Under the pieces are notes generated by a model. That model ran no database searches. It saw nothing but the letters and a program-made list of their open reading frames with translations, and was not told the origin of the DNA. From assembly GCA_951802195.1 (NCBI GenBank), contig OX637627.1, forward strand, positions 372,001 to 436,000: a stretch of DNA of 64,000 nucleotides, in the 5' to 3' direction. This document shows, in pieces, positions 1 through 16,451 of the stretch. A program made the translations under genes and the position numbers. Source of the DNA: Tausonia pullulans. Taxonomy: Eukaryota > Basidiomycota > Tremellomycetes > Cystofilobasidiales > Mrakiaceae. Within the stretch, counting starts at the first letter, position 1, and every line of letters starts with the position of its first letter.

Positions 1-36
1 TGTCGCTGACCACTCTTCTGTGGCTTGCTCGTGCAG

Positions 37-4481
<4,445 letters not shown>

Positions 4482-5314
4482 TGTAGGATATGGGTTGGGG
4501 TTTTTCTGTGAGGAGGGGGAAAAGGGGGAGGGGAGGGGCAAAACGCGCGCGCATCAGTCAGGAGGGAGGATGTATCTCTCTCTGCCTGCGCGTCGATCGA
4601 CCAAGAGACTTTGTTCCTCTTTCGCTTTATGCCCCACTGGATACCATTATGATCTTACGACCGATTTGATCGACCGACCGCTTCAGGACCACGGCCAGCC
4701 ACCCGCGTCGCTCGCTCGGCTGACTTCTTTTTGTGACGCGTCATCCCCCCTGCGCCGTCCTGTCCTCCTGCCTCTCTCACCCTCTCCTCCATACCTCTAG
4801 CCGCTCAGTTGGCATTGCTTCACCGAGAAAAGTGTCTGGCTGTCAGGGAGAAGACAGGCAGATGATGTCTAGCTGACAGCTCAAGGAAGATGATAGGGGG
4901 CGAGGCGCGCGCGGCTCGACGCCAGGGTGACTGACAGCCAGCCCATACGCGCGGGCCCTTCGAGACCCTCGCCTCTCCACCTCTATCACGCCCTTCCTTC
5001 CCTCGAACGACCCTGGCTCCACGCCCATTTCCTCTCGACACCCATTCATCCATCCATCCATTCCTCTCAGGCGCGAGCTTTCTCTGTCCTTCCCCCCTTA
5101 TCCCTTCCCTCCGTCTATCCGCTCCCTCCTCTCTCTTCTACCCTTCACGCCAGCTCTTGGATCCGAGAGAGCTTTCCTCGACGCCTCTTCCTCTCCCTCC
5201 ACCTCTCCCCCAGTCGACATACCACCCTCCTTCTCCCTGAGGCGCTTGCTCAACCTCTAGCCTCTCTCCAATCCAACCCCCTCCTCTCCTACTCTCTTTA
5301 CAAACACCACCATT
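4482..5314. promoter_or_regulatory. Intergenic region and pyrimidine-rich 5' leader of the chitin synthase gene
   Basis: No credible gene here. The last 350 bases (about 4960-5310) are strongly C/T-rich on the + strand, as is common in promoters and 5' leaders of highly expressed fungal genes. The first part holds the RPC1 3' end. I see no clear TATA box or RNA gene. Confidence 0.45.
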
Positions 5315-8300
5315 ATGGCGACCCTCTCGTCCAAGGAGGCCGCCGCCATCCACCAACTCGAGCACCTTGCCCAAGAATCCGGTGGCGTCGTCGTCCACCC
5401 GTCCGAGGAGCAGCTCGCCGGGTGTCTGCTCGCCCGCTTCCGAGCTGACCTCCCCTATACTCGGATCGGGTCTTCGACGCTCGTTGTCGTCAACCCGCTC
5501 AAGGCGCTTGCGAACCTCAACGACGCCTCGGCGTCGGACTACGTCCAGAGGGAGTACGCCGACTCGAGTCCGGGCGCGGGAGGAACGATGCAGCCCCACC
5601 TTTACGAGCTCGCAGGCAGAGTCTACCTTGTCATGCGGAGGAGGGTCGAGAGCCAGGCCGTCATCTTTAGGTATGTCCCGAGCGAGCGAGAATAGTTTGG
5701 GTTCGAGCTAGCGGGCGTAGAGAGCGGACTGGACGGACGACGCGCGCGTTCTCAGCCAAGGGTGCCTTGCCCATTTGAGGAAGGAGTTATGGTTTGGCCT
5801 TTCCCTCCTTCTCCGCCCTTCCCTCAGACATCGGTCATACGCTCAGTGATCTGCTGCTCTGTGTAATGGGACGGGAGCGGGCTTAGAAGAGGGCGCGACG
5901 GAAGGCTAAGGAGCCGCCTGGCTGTCCTCGATCACACCCTGGTCCCGAACAGGCGGGGGAGAGGAGGCTGAGGCTAACCACCCCTGCTTGGTGGCGCGCG
6001 TCCTTTCTCTTGTTGGTACTCTTCTGTGGCGCGTCGTCACTTCTGCTGGACTCCGCGGACCTCTCTGGCTTCATCTCTTACTGTCTCTCGCAAGCTAGGG
6101 CAGCATCAGCTTGCGCATGCTCGCGCTCCCGGACGGGCCTTTCCTTCAGCCCCGCCTCCTCTCTCCCTCTCCCAGCTTCCCCTTTCTCGTCTATTCCCCC
6201 CCCCTCATTACTCGAATCAGCGCTGACCGCGGATTCTCCCCTGTCCTAGCGGGATCTCGGGGTCTGGCAAGACCTTTAGCTCGGAGCTCTTTGTTTCCCA
6301 GGTTCTTCGGCTCTCCTCGCACTCGCGTAAGGAGATCCGCGTCGCCGACCAGATCCGCGCCCTCTCGACACTCCTTGAATCGTTTGGCTCGGCCAAGACG
6401 GCAAGCAATCCGGCGGCGTCGCGGTTCGGCAAGCTCCTCGAGCTCCACTTCACAGACAAGGGTCGGATAGCGGGCGCTCAGGTCCTCCCTTTTGGGCTCG
6501 ACAAGTCACGTGTTACCAAGCTCTCGAGGGAAGAGCGGACGTACAACGTCTTCTACCAGCTCCTTGCCGGAGCGAGCCCGGACGAGCGGGACGCGCTCGA
6601 TCTTGACGAGCCCTCGGCATACACGCTCCTTGCCTCATCGGGTTGCTATCTTCTCCCTGGAGGCCCGCTTTCGGACGACCACGCCCAGATGGGCGAGCTT
6701 CGGGCAGCCATGGCTGCTCTTGGCTTCAAGCCGAAGCACGTCTCATCTATCTTCTCGCTGCTCGTCGCGATTCTTCTTCTCGGCAACCTCACATTCGAGA
6801 ATGACATCGATGGGCTTTCGTATCAGTCGGCGACGGTCACGAACCGGCTCGTGCTCAACGAGGCCGCGAACTTGCTCGGCCTTGCTGCCGAGGAGCTTGA
6901 GGAGGCGCTGACGAATAAGACCAAGTATGTCCGCAAGGAGCTCGCCTCAGGCTTCCTCACCGCCGAAGGAGCCGCCCTTCAGCGGGATGGCCTTGTTCGG
7001 GACCTCTACGCGATCCTCTTCGCGTACGTCGTGGAGCTCGCCAACCAGAAGCTCTACTCGACGTCACACACGATGCAGATCACAGTCTTTGATCAGCCGG
7101 GCTTTCAGAGTCGGACGCCGTCCGGGTCGACGCCGGCCTCTCTTATCGCAGCTCACGGCGAGAACGGGTTCGAGGAGCTCTGCTTCAACTTCTCCGCCGA
7201 GGTCCTTCACTCGACGTTCCTCCAGCGGGCATTCGATGACTCTGCTGGTTACTCAGCCGCCATCATCTCGGACAAGGTCTCCCTTCCCGCGGTCCTCGCG
7301 ATGGACAACTCGGCCTGCCTTGAGCTTCTACGCGGTGGCGCCGTCGGCTCGCGGGCGGACCGCAAACCCGGAGGCATCTTTGGCGCCATGGCCAAGGGTT
7401 GCTCTCGCTTCCAGCAGGGCAAGGCGAGCGAGGACAAGGATGAGGAGCTTCTCGATGACCTCACTCACAAGTTTGGCGCCCACCCGCTCTTCGTCACTGA
7501 GCCCAACGCCGGTGCTCCTGGCCATGCCGGCTCGTCGTCGCGGACTCTCTTTGGCGTGAAGCACTACTCCGGAGTGTGCTCGTATGACGTCAAGGGCTTC
7601 CTCGACAAGGATCTTGATGTCCTCGACTCGTCGCTTGTCACCCTTCTCCGGAAGTCGGCGGACCCCTTCGTCGGCAAGCTCGTCTCGGGCCCGAGCCTCG
7701 CCACCGAGGTTCACCCACAGGACCAGCGGACGGTTGTCCAGGCCCAGGTCTCCATCACGCCCTTCCGCCGGCCGACGCCCGTCACCCCCCTTCCGAGCGC
7801 ATCGTCCATCGCGCCGGCTCTCCCCGAGCCCATCCTCGAACAAGGAGAGATTTACCCGGTTTCGACCCAGCTCAACGCGACGCTCGCCGAGCTTCTTACC
7901 TCGCTCCAATTGAGCCGGACCTGGGATGTCCTCTGCATCCGGCCGAACGACAACAGCCTGCCCAACTCGTTCGACAAGCGGCGCGTGAGGGAACAGATCC
8001 GGAGCTATCTCCTCCCGGACCTCGTCAAGCGTCGAGCGAGCGAGTTCATTGCCGACCTCGAGTTTGCGGACTTTGTCACGAGGTACGGGATCGAGCCTGC
8101 CTCAGATTCGGACGGCGTTGAGGCAACCGTCAAGGCCTTTGCCACCGGCCGGTCGTGGACGGAAGGTCTCGACTTTGCTGTTGGGGAGCATCGCGTCTGG
8201 CTCAGCTATGACACGTGGCGCGAGGTGGAGGATGATCTTCGGGAGGAGGAGAAGCGTCTAGGTGGAGGCAACGGGACCATCGAGGACGACCACGAGGTTC

Positions 8301-11300
8301 TCCTTCCCGAGCGCGGCGAAGGCGTCCCGAACTCGCCTACGACACCCTGGACGGGCCGGTCGGGCGGTGGAGGAGTGAATGAAGTGGGCGAGAGCACGGA
8401 CGATCTACTGCTCAAGAGGACGACAACCACTGGAACGGGCTACCATGAGGCCTCCGGTGATCAGGGGGGGTACAAGCAGGCGGGGTACGCCTCCAGCTGG
8501 TGCGTGTCAACTCCTCTGTCTCTCTCCTGCTTCTCGACTAACAACGCCTCATCCTTGTTCTCTCTCCCAGGGTCGAACCGGAGAGGTGGAACAACAATCG
8601 GCCGTCGAGCCCGCTCGGCTCGTTCGCCCCGCCCCAGGTCGTTGATGCTACCGACGGCACCTTCGGCGATAAGTCAAAGTCGGACCCGACGAACGACGGT
8701 CTCCTCGTCAAGGAGAAGGGCAACATTGAGATCGAGGAGATCAACGGCTCGCGCCGTTGGTGGGTCCGCTTCGTCTGGTTCCTTACTTTCTGGGTGCCCA
8801 ACTTTGCACTCATCAAATTTGGCCGGATGAAGCGACCGGACGTGCGAATGGCGTGGCGCGAGAAGCTCGCCATTTGCATGCTCATCTTTTTCCTCTGCGG
8901 TGTCGTCATCTTCTACGTCGTCATCTTTGGCCGCCTCCTCTGTCCGCGATTTGACGATGCCTGGAACACGTCTGAGCTTACTGAGCACGCCCAGTCGAAC
9001 ACGTACTATTCGGCGATTGCAGGTGCGTCGCGGGCCTTGTCATTTCTCTCTTTCTTAACAAGTACTGACGACACAATCATTTTCTAGGCAAGGTCTACGA
9101 CTTCACCAATTTCTGGCAGGGACAGCACTCGGACGTGTCTGCCTATCCAGTCACGCACGAGATGATGCTCGAGCTCGCAGGCACGGACCTCACCAACTAT
9201 TTCCCGATTCCCTTCAATATTGCCTGCCCTGGTCTCGTCACGGACGAGACGCTCACACTCACAAAGAACTTCACCGCCGTTGCGGACTACGCCGTTCACT
9301 ACTCGGGCAAGCAGCAACCCTACGGTTCGGCCGCGCTCCAGGACGATCAATGGTACCCGAACAAGTTTCTCCCTTATATCAAGGACTATTACAAGGGAAC
9401 ATTCGTCTTCTCCAAGAAGGATATTCGCGGTCAGGCGGACTCTGGAGCCAAGTGAGACCGAGATCTTCCTTCTTCGTTCGTTCTCGCACCTCAGGGACTA
9501 ATCATCTTTTTTCTCGTCCAGGACCTGGGCGATCTACAAAGAAGGCGTCTACGATCTCTCCGACTATTTTGCGACCATTACGGCGCAAGGCTCGTCGTCG
9601 GACGGTGCCGCGGCGTACTCATTCCTTGACGATACTGTCACCTCGCTCTGGCAGAACACGCCCGGCCAGGACATCACGAAAGGCGTGGAGAAAGCGCTCG
9701 CCAAGATGAACGAGACGTACGCCGACCAGCAATATACGTGTCTCCGGAACGCATTCTATCTCGGCGATGTCGACTTCCGCGAGAGCCCACGGTGCACGGC
9801 CAACAACTACATCCTCCTCAGCTTCTCGATCCTCATTATGCTCACCATTCTCGTCAAGTGTGAGTTCGAGCGGGAGCGGGGCGCATCTTGTCTTCTCTTG
9901 CCAGCAGCAGCAGTTCTGACACGCGATCTTCTTCTACCAGTCCTCGCTGCCCTCCAGCTCACAGGGAAGCGTAATCCGGAGATGCTCGACAAGTTCGTCA
10001 TCTGCCAGATCCCTTGCTACACCGAGGGCGAGGAATCGCTCCGCAAGACAATCGACTCTCTCGCCGCGCTCAACTACGACGACAAGCGCAAACTCCTCTT
10101 TGTCATCTGCGACGGCAACATCATCGGATCCGGCAACGACAAGACGACCCCGCGGATCGTCCTTGACATTCTTGGCGTTGACCCCAAGCTTGACCCAGAG
10201 CCGTTACTCTTCAAGTCCGTGGGCGAGGGCTCCAAGCAGCTTAACTACGGCAAGATCTACTCGGGTCTCTATGAGTTCGAGGGCCACATCGTCCCTTACA
10301 TGGTCGCCGTCAAGGTCGGTCGGCCGAGTGAGCGGTCCAAGCCAGGCAACCGAGGAAAGCGCGACTCGCAGATCCTCCTCCTCCGGTATCTTAACCGTGT
10401 CCACTTCGACGCCCCGATGGCTCCGCTCGAGCTCGAGATCTACCACCAAATGCGGAACGTCATCGGCATTGACCCAGCATTCTACGAGTACCTCTTCCAG
10501 GTCGACGCTGATACCGTGGGTGCCCCCACTTTCCCTGCTTGCCTCTGATGCGGATTGCTAACTTATGTTCCCTTTCCCCCAGTGCGTTGCCCCCGACTCG
10601 CTCAACCGCATGATTGCCTGCACGATCGATGATCAGAGCATCATCGGCATATGCGGAGAGACCAAGCTTCAGAACGAGACCCAGTCTTTCACGACGATGA
10701 TCCAGGTTGGTCGATTTCTCTCTTTGCTGTCCTCTCTACTCGGGCCTGTCTCAATGATCGTTCTCCTCTCCCTTTCCTCAGGTGTACGAGTACTTCATCT
10801 CGCACCACCTCGCCAAAGCCTTTGAGTCCCTCTTCGGCTCCGTCACATGTCTCCCTGGATGCTTCTCCGTGTACCGTCTTCGCACGGCCGACAAGGGTCG
10901 CCCCATCATCATTTCTCAACGGATCATTGATGACTACTCCGAGAACAACGTCGACACGCTCCACAAAAAGAATCTCTTCTCCCTCGGAGAGGACCGATAC
11001 TTGACGACGCTCATGATGAAGTACTTCCCTTCGTACAAGATGAAGTTCACGCCCGACGCCATCGCCTACACGGTCGCTCCTGAGTCGTGGTCGGTCCTGC
11101 TTTCGCAGCGCCGGCGATGGATTAACTCAACGATCCACAATCTCGCCGAGCTCTACTTCCTCCCGGACCTCTGCGGCTTCTGTATTTTCTCCATGCGGTT
11201 CATCGTCATGCTTGATCTTGTCGGAACGCTCGTACGTCGTCGTTCATTTTCACGCCGCCTCCGGCTTGTCTGACATTCCGCGCTCTCTCCCTCGTAGATC

Positions 11301-12768
11301 CTTCCGGCCACTTGCGTCTATGTAAGCGACCAGCAACTAGGAACCACCGCCTCGACCCTGAGTCTGGTGCTGATCTCTCGCTCCCGCCTGCCAGCTCTTC
11401 TACCTCATTATCACCGTCGCCATCGGCCAGGCGCCCGTCCCCATCATCGCGCTCGCCATGATTGGTGCCGTCTACGGACTCCAGGCAATCATCTTCCTCG
11501 TTAAGCGCGAGTTCATGCTCATCGGTTGGATGGTTATCTACATCCTCGCGTGCGTCGCTCTTTTCGATCAGTCAGCCGGGACGCTCAAAGCTTATTATTG
11601 GCTCTTCTTCTCTTCTCAAGCTTCCCGATCTACTCGTTCTTCCTCCCAGTCTACTCCTTTTGGTCGATGGACGACTTTTCGTGGGGTAACACGCGTGTTG
11701 TCCTCGGCGAGGGCAAGGACAAGAAGGTTATTACGAGCGAGGGCGAGCACTTTGACGACTCGATGATCCCGCTCAAGAAGTTCAGCGGTGAGTCACCGCC
11801 ATCAGCTGCTTCCGATACTCGACGTCGTTTGCTGATTAGCCTCGTCCTCCAGACTACGAGGCTGAGGCGTGGGAATACAACTCGAGACACGACAGCGGCT
11901 CCATCGCTGGCACTGACTACGGCTCGCGACCCGTCTCGATCCGCGACGAGAAGCGCTCCATGATGAACAGGAGTCCAAGGCCTCCTCCGAGCAACTACGG
12001 TGGTTCTCAGGCCGGCGAGTTCTCTTATTAGTGAGTGGTCGGACGTGATTATTCCCCTTCAAGTCTTTCCTTTTAATGACCTCCGATCTCCTTTCAGCCG
12101 CGACACCTCCCCACTCCACCACCACAACTCGAGCTCCAACCTCCGCCAGAGCAACCTCATTAACAGCCGGATGCCCTCAATGGCCTCGGGCTTCGGCCAG
12201 GTCCCGCCTTACGGAGCTCCCCCCGGCTTCAACCCCATGGCTGCTGGAGGGTTCGGTGCCTCGTCCGAGTACTCGCCGCCGCTCTATCCGCCTCAGTTCC
12301 CTGGCCTCGGCCCGAGGTTGTCAATGATGAGTGGGGGAGGACCTCCCTCGCTCTTTGGCGGCGCCAACTCGATGCTGAGTGGATTCCCTGACATGTCAGC
12401 TCCTGCTCCCGGAGGAGGTCTTCATGACCCGAGGATGAGCGCCTTCTCGCTCGCGACGACGGCCAACCCGTTTGCGTCAGCAGCGCCAAGTGAAAGCACG
12501 AACCCGACAGATGAGGAGGTCCTCGATGAGCTCCGGCACTACCTTTCGTCCCAGGATCTGATGAATGTCACGAAGAAGTGAGAGTGTCCGCCGTTGTCTG
12601 TCGTCCTCTGGTGCTGCCAATGATTGCTGACCTGCTTGATTTCCCTCTCTCTTACTTTCCAGGACTACTCGGACGGCTCTCTTTGCTCGCTTCCCCAAGG
12701 CCGATCTCACCGGCCGGATCCCTTGGATCAACTCGAGCATTGATGGCATCCTCCAGGGCTCGCTCTAG
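5315..12768 (+). CDS. Chitin synthase with N-terminal myosin-like motor (class V/VII type)
   Basis: Membrane enzyme that polymerises UDP-GlcNAc into cell-wall chitin. The start ATG at 5315 opens a 119-codon exon. A 579-nt intron (5671-6249), long for this window, then splits the motor just before its P-loop (GISGSGKT). A switch-I-like [10 protein letters not shown] and a switch-II-like FDQPGFQ follow. After the motor come a basic stretch, membrane segments (around 8760-8950), a cytochrome b5-like domain ([11 protein letters not shown], near 9090), and the glycosyltransferase core. The core has the expected signatures: CDGN, VDADT, GEDRYLT and SQRRRW (about 10110-11130), followed by several transmembrane helices. 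The C-terminus is Ser/Gly/Pro-rich and ends in a DEK_C-like segment ([20 protein letters not shown], then the final exon). The stop is TAG at 12766-12768. The domain order matches fungal motor-containing chitin synthases. Which numbered class it belongs to is uncertain. Confidence 0.95.
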
Positions 12769-13405
12769 TCTAGCGCGCGCCGGTGCCCGCCCGATAACTT
12801 CCTTATCTCTTGCTTTTTTTCCTCGCTGTATCTCCCCTCAGGCACCCTCTTAGATTCAACTCCGATTCTCTTCCTTACGGACTCTCTTTCCCCGTCGTTC
12901 CAGGACACTTCCTTTTTCCTTTTTTTTTCTTTCTTTCTTTTTTACTTGCTTTCTCCCAGTGCGCGCTGATTTTTGCCCGCCCCCTCATTCACTGTCTCTC
13001 CCTCACTCTTTTTCTCGCCGTCTGAACCCACACACTATCCGCATGCAACATTTTTCTTCTCTAATTGTGCCAAGAGGGTGTTCTTGAATCGTTGCAGCTT
13101 CCGATCATCGAGTGTGCAGGAACCATCTTAGCTCACGTCCCGGCCCACCTCCATCTTCTATCCTGTTCTCTGCTGCATGACCTGTACAGGCTGCTCTCTC
13201 CCAGTTCGATGGGACGAGCGAGAGATGCAAACTCCGGCCGAGGTGGAGGTCGACATCCCGGGGATGACGGGATTCGCCCAGCTAGGGCGAGCGCTAACGA
13301 CGGCCCTTTTTCCAAAGGCATGACTCGTGACACTCCTCCCGGGAAGCCATTGACTCCACTCTTCACCTTTAACCATCAACGATCCCCCCGCTCCCCGCCC
13401 TCACG
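12769..13405. other. Intergenic region between chitin synthase and HIS4
   Basis: No gene seen. Contains a T/C-rich low-complexity stretch around 12911-12950 (runs of t interrupted by c) in the probable 3' UTR of the chitin synthase gene. The last 300 bases before 13406 are the HIS4 promoter and leader. Confidence 0.4.
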
Positions 13406-16369
13406 ATGGCCCCCCTCCACTTTTTGCCCGAGCTCATTCCCTCGGATGCCAGCGAGGGCCTCCTCAGTGCCCTTACCCTCCTGGGCCCGATCCTTGTCCC
13501 ATTTGCGTCGCTCTCGGTGCTCCCTCGCTTCGTGCGGTCCTATTACGTTGCCTTCCCACCCTCGACGCCCTCGAGCGAGATCTTCGAGGTTCTCAACAAT
13601 GGTGCCCTCAAGGTCGTCGTCTCTCAGCCGCAGCTCGCCGAGCTCGAGGGCGTCGACCGCTCTCGGCTCGTCCTTGATCTCGAGCTCACCCAAGCGGCGT
13701 CCGTCAGCGACTCGATCCGCTCGCTTGTTGGTGGTGTGCTCGTCCGGTCCAACGACAAGGCCGATGAGGACTTGAGCCTGTTCAAGACCCTTGTTGCAGC
13801 CTTCCCGCCGTCCAAGAACGACGTCTTTGTACTAGGCCCGACTTCGGCGCCTCCTCCGACAGCCGCGACGCTCAAGGCGCTCGTGGTCCAGGGCGTCTCG
13901 CCTGTCATTCCGACTAAGTTCCTGACCACCTCGGCTGCCTCCTCGGCCGCCCAGATTTCCATTGCCGATGCCTTCCTTGCCCCGCTCACGTCGGACCGTC
14001 CTGACGGCCTCTTCCCTACGATCGTCACCTCGTCGAACCACTCGTCACGGCCGCTCGGTCTGGTCTACTCGTCTCGTGAGTCGGTAGCCGAGTCCATCAA
14101 CACCGCTCGGGGCGTCTACCAGTCCCGCAAGCATGGTCTCTGGCGCAAGGGCGAGACCTCGGGCTCGACCCAGGAGGTCGTCGCCATCCGCGCGGACTGC
14201 GACTCGGACGCCCTCGAGTTTGAGGTTGTCCAAAGCGGATCGGGCTTCTGCCACCTCGGCACGACCCGCTGCTTCGGCTCGGGCGAACTCGAGGGTGTCG
14301 CCAAGCTCGAGGACACGCTCCTCGCCCGGCAGAAGGACGCCCCGGTTGGCTCCTACACGGCGCGTCTCTTTGGTGACGACGCGCTTCTTTCGTCCAAGAT
14401 CATGGAGGAGGCCGAGGAGCTCTGCGAGGCCAAGACCCCGGAGGAGGTGGCGTTCGAGGCGGCCGACCTCGTCTACTTTGCCATGGTCCGGTGCGCCAAG
14501 GCGGGCGTTAGGTGGAAGGACGTCGAGGCGGCGCTCGATAAGAAGTCGCAGAAGGTCAAGCGGAGGAAGGGCGATGCGAAGCCGAAGTGGGACAAGTCAG
14601 CCGCTGCCGCTGCTGCTCTCCCTGCCTCGACGACCAAGACGCCCACGGAGCCCTCGTCTGAGCCTCCCGCTGCTACACCCGCTCCCCCACTGCCCAAGGC
14701 CGAGGTTCTCGACCCGGCGTCGCTCATCAAAATGAGGACGGTTCCCGAGCTCTCGACGCTTTCGGCCGAGGAGCGTGCCGCCCTCCTTCTTCGTCCCGTC
14801 CTTGACTCTACTTCGATGATCGCTAAGGTCCAGCCGATCATCTCCAAGGTCCGCACCGGAGGCGACAAGGCCCTCGCTGAGCTCACCGCCGTGTACGACC
14901 GCCAGCCGCTCGCGGCCGAGCCCGAGTGGTCTAACGTCCTCCTTCCGCCGTTTGCGCCCGAGGCGATGGCTCTTCCGGCGGATCTCAAGGCTGCCATCGA
15001 CACCGCGTACGCCAACGTCCGCAAGTTCCACGCCGCTCAGGCCGAGACTGAGCCTCTCGTCGTCGAGACGCAACCCGGTGTCGTCTGCTCGCGGTTTGCG
15101 CGGCCCATCACCCGTGTCGGTCTCTACGTTCCCGGCGGGACTGCCATTCTCCCCTCCTCGGCCATCATGCTCGGTGCTCCTGCTCAGGTCGCTGGCTGCG
15201 AGACCGTCGTCCTCGCGACCCCGCCGCGGGCCGACGGCACGATCTCGCCCGAGGTGCTCTACGTCGCGAGCCTCGTCGGAGTGACGTGTGTCGTCAAGGC
15301 CGGTGGCGCTCAGGCTGTCGCCGCCATGGCGTATGGAACGGAGACGATCCCTAAGGTCGATAAGATCTTTGGCCCGGGTAACCAGTGGGTTACGGCGGCC
15401 AAGATGGTTGTCCAGAACGATATTTCGGCCCTTGTTGGCATTGACATGCCTGCCGGTCCCTCTGAGGTCCTCGTGCGTGGCCTGTCTCTCCCTCGTCGGC
15501 ACCGCGACTCGACTGACGTTCTCCCTCTTCCCCCCCGCTTGCTCAGGTCATCGCCGACTCGACAGCGACGCCGGCATTCGTCGCCTCGGATCTCCTCTCC
15601 CAGGCCGAGCACGGCGTCGACTCTCAAGTCGTCCTCCTCGGCATCGACCTCACCCCCGCCGAGCTCGCCGCGATTGAGGATGCCGTCGACGCCCAGGCTC
15701 GGGCTCTCCCGCGGTGCGACATTGCCCGGCAGGCTATTGCCAAGAGCATCATCGTCCAGGTCAAGACCCGCGACGAGGCGCTTGCCTTCTCGAACGACTA
15801 TGCTCCCGAGCACCTCATTATGCAGGTCAAGGACGCTGCTGCGCTTGTCCCGGGAGTTGTGAACGCCGGATCCGTCTTTGTCGGCATGTACACACCGGAG
15901 TCGTGAGTTCCCTTGCTGGCTGGCTACATCTGTGACGTGGATGGCTTATTGACCACCGATCCATGCGACCTGCAGCTTTGGAGACTACGCTTCGGGCTCT
16001 AACCACACCCTTCCGACCTAGTGCGTCGCCCGCTCGCTTGTCGCTGTGCTTGCTATACATCCCAGATCATCCCTGACCTCCCCCCCCGTTCTTTTTTACA
16101 TAGCGGCTTCGCCCGCCAGTTCTCCGGCGTCAACACCGTCTCATTCCAGAAGCACATCACTTCGCAGGAAGTCACCGAGGAGGGCATGCTCGGCCTTGGC
16201 CCGACGGTCATTCGGCTCGCCGAGTGCGAGGGCCTCGAGGCTCACGCGTACGTCCCTTCATTCGCTCGTTGGGACACATAGCAGTACAATCACTGACGTT
16301 CCTTCTTCTTCTGTCCCCTCTAGCAACGCCGTCCGCGTTCGGCTCGCCAAGCTCGCGACGAGGGCTTAG
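13406..16369 (+). CDS. HIS4: Trifunctional histidine biosynthesis protein (PR-AMP cyclohydrolase / PR-ATP pyrophosphohydrolase / histidinol dehydrogenase)
   Basis: Catalyses the second, third and last two steps of histidine synthesis in the cytosol. The first exon (13406 to about 15474) is very long. It encodes a divergent N-terminal segment and then the cyclohydrolase signature ([14 protein letters not shown] and [13 protein letters not shown], about 14185-14275). The pyrophosphohydrolase follows, with [23 protein letters not shown] cut here to its core EEAEELCEA near 14405, then an Ala/Pro/Thr-rich linker. Histidinol dehydrogenase begins near 14730 ([40 protein letters not shown]). Four or so introns cluster in the 3' part. 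Later exons carry [22 protein letters not shown] and the end LAKLATRA, with TAG at 16367-16369. All three activities look intact. This fused layout is normal for fungi. Confidence 0.96.
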
Positions 16370-16451
16370 ATTTTGGTTGGCTAGATGATCTTACTGGAAT
16401 TGCTTTAGAGACGCAAGTCATGCTACAAAGCTCGCTCGTGAAAAAGCTGTC

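Noticed and set aside
4927-5448. A 173-codon + strand open frame overlapping the chitin synthase start
   Set aside because: It consists of translated C/T-rich leader and runs out of frame into the chitin synthase coding exon, whose frame is confirmed by family motifs.
14597-15502. A 301-codon open frame on the - strand
   Set aside because: It lies wholly antisense to the HIS4 histidinol dehydrogenase exon. High GC at third positions creates such mirror frames; the protein has no family character.
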